Of a stretch of DNA of 8,859 nt, positions 6,964 to 8,859 are shown piece after piece. The notes beneath the pieces are model-generated. The model searched no databases. It was not told the DNA's origin and saw only the letters and a program-made list of their open reading frames with translations. Source of the DNA: DAOTTW01 sp034437615 (GTDB lineage: Bacteria > Chloroflexota > Anaerolineae > Aggregatilineales > Phototrophicaceae); NCBI GenBank assembly GCA_034437615.1, contig DAOTTW010000135.1, positions 1-8,859 on the forward strand, read 5' to 3'. Position numbers and translations under genes: made by a program. Positions within the stretch are counted from its first letter, which is position 1, and every line of letters begins with the position of its first letter.

Positions 6964-7734
6964 CTATGCCTCCTGACCTAAATACGCCTGGATGACGCGC
7001 TCGTTCTGGCGGATTTCGTCGGGCGTGCCTTCACCGATCTTCTCGCCAAAATCCAGCACCGCGATGCGATGCGAAATATCCATCACCAGGCCGATGTCGT
7101 GTTCGATTAGCATGATCGTGATCTGCTGTAATTCGTGAATATCCAGGATGAAACGTGCCATATCCTCTTTTTCTTCGACGTTCATGCCCGCCATCGGCTC
7201 ATCCAATAGCAGCAGCGTCGGCTCTAGCGCCAACGCCCGCCCCAATTCGACGCGCTTGCGTAAGCCGTAGCTGAGTGCGCCCACCGTCGTCTTGCGGATG
7301 TGCTCCATTTCCAGGAAGTCGATGATGTCCTCGACGCGCCGCCGATGCTCGATTTCTTCGCGGCGTGCGGTGCCCCAGAAGATCGCCCCGGTCAGCAGGT
7401 TGCTGCGCTTCATGTGGATGTGACGCGCCGCCATCAGGTTATCCAGCACGGTTGCGTTGGTATACAGCGCGATATTCTGGAACGTGCGGGAAATACCCAG
7501 GTGTGCACGCCGATGCGCTGGCATATTGATGATGTCGCGACCTTCAAAGAGGATGCGGCCCTTTTGTGGATGATAGAAGCCGTTGATGCTGTTAATCAGG
7601 CTGGTTTTGCCTGCACCGTTGGGGCCGATAACCGAAAAAATCTCGCCAGCGCCAACGTCAAAGCCGACATCACGCAGGGCCTGGATACCGCCGAAGCTGA
7701 GGGAAACTTGCTCGACGCGCAGTTTGCTCGTCAT
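6964..7734 (-). CDS. livG: Branched-chain amino acid-type ABC transporter ATPase LivG
   Basis: A 256-aa nucleotide-binding subunit that drives LivHM. All ABC elements are present: Walker A GPNGAGKTS (37-45), Q-loop glutamine Q86 in RTFQN, a signature in the form LSYGLRKRVELG (154-165), Walker B LLLLDEP with D178 and catalytic E179, and the H-loop H212 in IEHDIGLVMDISHRI. The spacing between Walker A and the signature, and the segment FEGRDIINMPAHRRAHLGISRTFQ, are typical of LivG rather than LivF. The signature has LRKRVELG where LivG proteins usually have a QQRRLEIA-like string, a mild variation. The ATG has AGGA (rc of 7744-7747) 9 nt upstream. It is the first gene of the operon. The usual second ATPase, LivF, is not encoded in this window. 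Confidence 0.95.
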   Translation of the reverse strand: MTSKLRVEQVSLSFGGIQALRDVGFDVGAGEIFSVIGPNGAGKTSLINSINGFYHPQKGRILFEGRDIINMPAHRRAHLGISRTFQNIALYTNATVLDNLMAARHIHMKRSNLLTGAIFWGTARREEIEHRRRVEDIIDFLEMEHIRKTTVGALSYGLRKRVELGRALALEPTLLLLDEPMAGMNVEEKEDMARFILDIHELQQITIMLIEHDIGLVMDISHRIAVLDFGEKIGEGTPDEIRQNERVIQAYLGQEA

Positions 7735-7799
7735 AAAGATAAATCCTGTTAATAACCGTAATATTTGGGTACAAAACGTTTATTTGGCAGCGCATACTG

Positions 7800-7828
7800 A
7801 AAATAGCAGAAAACCTGCAAACCCGCAA
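7800..7828 (-). promoter_or_regulatory. Candidate sigma70-like promoter of the liv operon
   Basis: On the minus strand TTGCGG (7828-7823) and TATTTT (7805-7800) are separated by exactly 17 nt. Transcription would start near 7793, leaving a leader of about 60 nt before the livG ATG at 7734. Neither hexamer is perfect. The region is AT-rich compared with the genes. Confidence 0.35.
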
Positions 7829-7864
7829 CAAGACACAAGGCAAACTTAACGTCTGCTAAACCCT

Positions 7865-7882
7865 TTGTGCTTTCTGTCACAA
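7865..7882. promoter_or_regulatory. CRP/FNR-like palindrome upstream of the liv promoter
   Basis: TTGTGCTTTCTGTCACAA holds a TTGTG/CACAA inverted repeat. Read on the minus strand, the inner 16 bp is TGTGA-N6-GCACA, one base from the CRP consensus TGTGA-N6-TCACA. It centres about 80 bp upstream of the transcription start inferred for livG, a common activator distance. A CRP/FNR-family regulator is an inference; no regulator gene is in the window. Confidence 0.4.
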
Positions 7883-7900
7883 GCGGTTGACAACGCAACT

Positions 7901-7993
7901 TATGGATAAACGAAAACGAACCTGTACGATTGTAGGGGCTTAGCGTGCTAAGCCCCGGGCGCAATGCATCGCGCCTCTACGAATCCGTTTTCA
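7901..7993. repeat. MITE-like palindromic element, copy 1 (downstream of FHA gene)
   Basis: The left 37 nt (7901-7937) match 8411-8447 in direct orientation at 30 of 37 positions by hand alignment. Inside are a strong hairpin, GGGGCTTAGC/GCTAAGCCCC with a 2-nt gap (7935-7956), and a second one, GGCGC/GCGCC (7958-7975). The ends are roughly inverted: GATTGTAGGGG on the left against CCTCTACGAATC on the right. It sits right after the FHA stop codon, so it may also serve as its transcript end, although no T-run follows. Confidence 0.7.
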
Positions 7994-8001
7994 TACCTCC
8001 A

Positions 8002-8394
8002 TTAGAAATCAAACGACAACGGTACATCCAGGCGCAGCCATGTGCGCCCGATGCGAAAGAGCGTGCCGGGGCGCAGTGACACGCGCTTCGCCAGCGGCGT
8101 TGTGTCTTTCTCGATGAATGTACCGTTGCGGCTGCCGTTGTCCTCCAGCCAGAACGAGAGCAGGGCGGGCTGTGCCCTTTGGTCCGGCTCGGTGCTGGGC
8201 TGGCTATGGCAACCCAGGTAGGCATGGACCCGCGACACCTGATTATCAAAGCCCATGTGAATATCGCAGTCGTCACGGCGTCCGATGGTCAGTGTTCTTT
8301 CTTGGCCGACGGCTGGCTGTTGAAAGGTCATTGTTTTGCCGTCGAATGGTCCGCTCATAAATGTAATCGAAATTTCGCCACGACTTCTAGGCAT
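8002..8394 (-). CDS. Small stand-alone FHA-domain protein
   Basis: A 130-aa protein made almost entirely of one forkhead-associated domain, which binds phosphothreonine peptides in signalling or protein assembly. The FHA core is visible: GR at 38-39, SRVHA at 54-58, and DNGSRNGT at 85-92, followed by the L-x-PGTLFRIGRTWLRL strands (106-123). R39, S54, H57 and N90 are the usual structural and phosphopeptide-contact residues and all are present. The loop after the SRVHA strand (about 61-77, SQPSTEPDQRAQP) is longer than usual. There is no signal peptide, membrane segment or fused kinase/effector domain. The ATG at 8394 is preceded by AAGGA only at about 13 nt, a weak ribosome site. An ATG at 8358 has nothing better and would cut into the first beta strand. 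No kinase or other partner is in the window. The gene is bracketed by two direct copies of a palindromic element. Confidence 0.87.
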   Translation of the reverse strand: MPRSRGEISITFMSGPFDGKTMTFQQPAVGQERTLTIGRRDDCDIHMGFDNQVSRVHAYLGCHSQPSTEPDQRAQPALLSFWLEDNGSRNGTFIEKDTTPLAKRVSLRPGTLFRIGRTWLRLDVPLSFDF

Positions 8395-8410
8395 TGCCTG
8401 TGCTTATCCT

Positions 8411-8520
8411 TATGGCTGAACGAAAGCCAACCTACATGATTGTAGGGACACGGCTTGCCGTGTCCGCCATATTCGGACGCCGAGAATGGCGTCCCTACAT
8501 AAATCATCCGAATTCGTTTT
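8411..8520. repeat. MITE-like palindromic element, copy 2 (upstream of FHA gene)
   Basis: This is the direct repeat partner of 7901-7993. It contains a near-perfect hairpin, GGACACGGC-TT-GCCGTGTCC (8446-8465), and a second, GGACGCC/GGCGTCC with loop GAGAAT (8475-8494). Its ends are inverted: ATGATTGTAGGGAC on the left, and GTCCCTACATAAATCAT on the right. It lies immediately upstream of the FHA start, so any FHA promoter would have to be within or across it. Confidence 0.75.
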
Positions 8521-8546
8521 GCTTTCTTTATTAGGTTCTGTGAAGT

Positions 8547-8651
8547 AACTGCTTAGCCCTCACCCCAAACCCCTTCTCAAGGGTAGGTATTTGATGTTTG
8601 ACCGTATTTTATGGCGGCTTGCGCCGCCCCGGACAGGTCAGTGCCCTGTCC
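8547..8651. repeat. 77-bp dispersed repeat, copy 2 (inverted), plus adjoining hairpin
   Basis: The reverse complement of 8547-8630 aligns with 934-1010 (67 of 77 matches, one 7-nt insertion GGGGTTT-like at the GGGGTGAGGG end). It includes the hairpin GGCGGC-TTGC-GCCGCC (8613-8628). The next hairpin, GGACAGG/CCTGTCC (8631-8651), occupies the same place as GGACGCC/GGCGTCC beside copy 1, but with different arms that still pair. Confidence 0.8.
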
Positions 8652-8680
8652 CCACAGGGTCGCAATCATTCACAACGGGT

Positions 8681-8748
8681 CTGTAGGGACGCACCACTGG
8701 TGCGTCCGACATACAGGAACAACGAAAAACCAAATACCTACCCCTGTA
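8681..8748. repeat. Hairpin repeat with partial third copy of the dispersed unit
   Basis: The hairpin GGACGCACC-ACT-GGTGCGTCC (8687-8707) sits within CTGTAGGGAC...CCGACATACAG. Beyond it, GAACAACGAAAAA (8717-8729) matches the reverse complement of 847-860, and AAATACCTACCC (8733-8744) matches the core of the 77-bp unit. It therefore joins two modules that are found separately elsewhere in the window. Confidence 0.7.
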
Positions 8749-8756
8749 AACTCAAT

Positions 8757-8856
8757 CCCCCTCTTCCACCATACCCAGACATACCCAGACATGCCCAGAC
8801 ATGCCCAGACACGCCCAGACACGCCCAGACACGCCCAGACAACAACGGAGAGGGGG
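8757..8856. repeat. Seven tandem 10-bp units within an inverted repeat
   Basis: Seven exact-length units occupy 8771-8840: two ATACCCAGAC, two ATGCCCAGAC, three ACGCCCAGAC. The array is flanked by CCCCCTCT (8757-8764) and its reverse complement AGAGGGGG (8849-8856). The units differ only at positions 2-3, and the variants are ordered along the array. No open frame, promoter or known iteron is recognised. Confidence 0.9.
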
Positions 8857-8859
8857 AAG

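Larger units (their letters stand above)
8395..8859. other. Gene-free right end, largely repeats
   Basis: The 465 nt upstream of the FHA gene contain no convincing open frame on either strand. The contents are the palindromic element at 8411-8520, the inverted 77-bp copy and hairpin at 8547-8651, the hairpin unit at 8681-8748 and the 10-bp array. The pieces between them (about 8521-8546 and 8652-8680) show nothing recognisable. Confidence 0.7.

Noticed and set aside
5849..6976. Plus-strand open frame of 375 codons
   Set aside because: It is antisense to the acyl-CoA synthetase, whose motifs are unambiguous on the other strand. The product is rich in H, R, V, Q and A with no recognisable domain.
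7887..7892. Perfect TTGACA on the plus strand
   Set aside because: No -10 hexamer at 16-18 nt and no plus-strand gene downstream.
7935..7956. Strong hairpin as a classical terminator of the FHA gene
   Set aside because: No T-run follows on the minus strand, and the stem belongs to a dispersed repeat element. It may still slow polymerase.
7749..7964. Minus-strand open frame of 71 codons in the livG leader
   Set aside because: It starts inside the palindromic element, crosses the putative operator and promoter, and has no ribosome site or recognisable product. A leader peptide is not excluded but is unsupported.
8757..8856. CRISPR-like array at the right edge
   Set aside because: The 10-bp units are directly adjacent with no spacers, and no cas gene is present.

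Overview
The window reads as ordinary bacterial chromosome, moderately GC-rich. Every recognisable gene lies on the minus strand, so transcription runs from high to low coordinates. The best guess for the host is a Chloroflexota bacterium (Anaerolineae-like). That rests on the gene set (a liv-type transporter operon containing an acyl-CoA synthetase, and a stand-alone FHA protein) and on many short palindromic intergenic repeats built on TGTAGGGAC...GTCC. It is an inference, because the window has no taxonomic marker.

In transcription order the window holds a small FHA-domain protein (8394-8002), livG ATPase (7734-6964), an AMP-forming long-chain acyl-CoA synthetase (6961-4955), livH permease (4856-3657), livM permease (3630-2518), a secreted periplasmic-binding-type solute receptor (2403-1015), and an SDR oxidoreductase of the glucose 1-dehydrogenase type (from 782, running off the left edge a few residues before its end). 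livG to the receptor gene looks like one operon: livG and the synthetase are 2 nt apart with the synthetase Shine-Dalgarno inside the livG end, and livH/livM are 26 nt apart. The receptor binds solute outside the cell, LivH/LivM form the membrane pore and LivG is one of the two expected ATPases. No livF is present. The embedded synthetase suggests that the cargo is a carboxylic acid (fatty, dicarboxylic or aromatic) converted to its CoA thioester on entry, rather than leucine.

The intergenic DNA is the most unusual part. Five stretches carry a family of short hairpins. Their outer arms (GGAC/GTCC) are constant, while the inner arms change but remain complementary. A 77-bp composite unit occurs next to the receptor stop codon (934-1010) and again, inverted, near the right edge (8547-8630). 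Two directly repeated MITE-like elements (about 7901-7993 and 8411-8520) bracket the FHA gene. There are also three tandem arrays: two 18-bp units in front of the SDR gene, seven 8-bp units in front of livH, and seven 10-bp units at the right edge with ordered sequence drift.

I found no tRNA, rRNA, CRISPR array, transposase or phage gene. I did not find a clearly new enzymatic system. The best candidates for novelty are the covarying hairpin family and the transporter-synthetase coupling.
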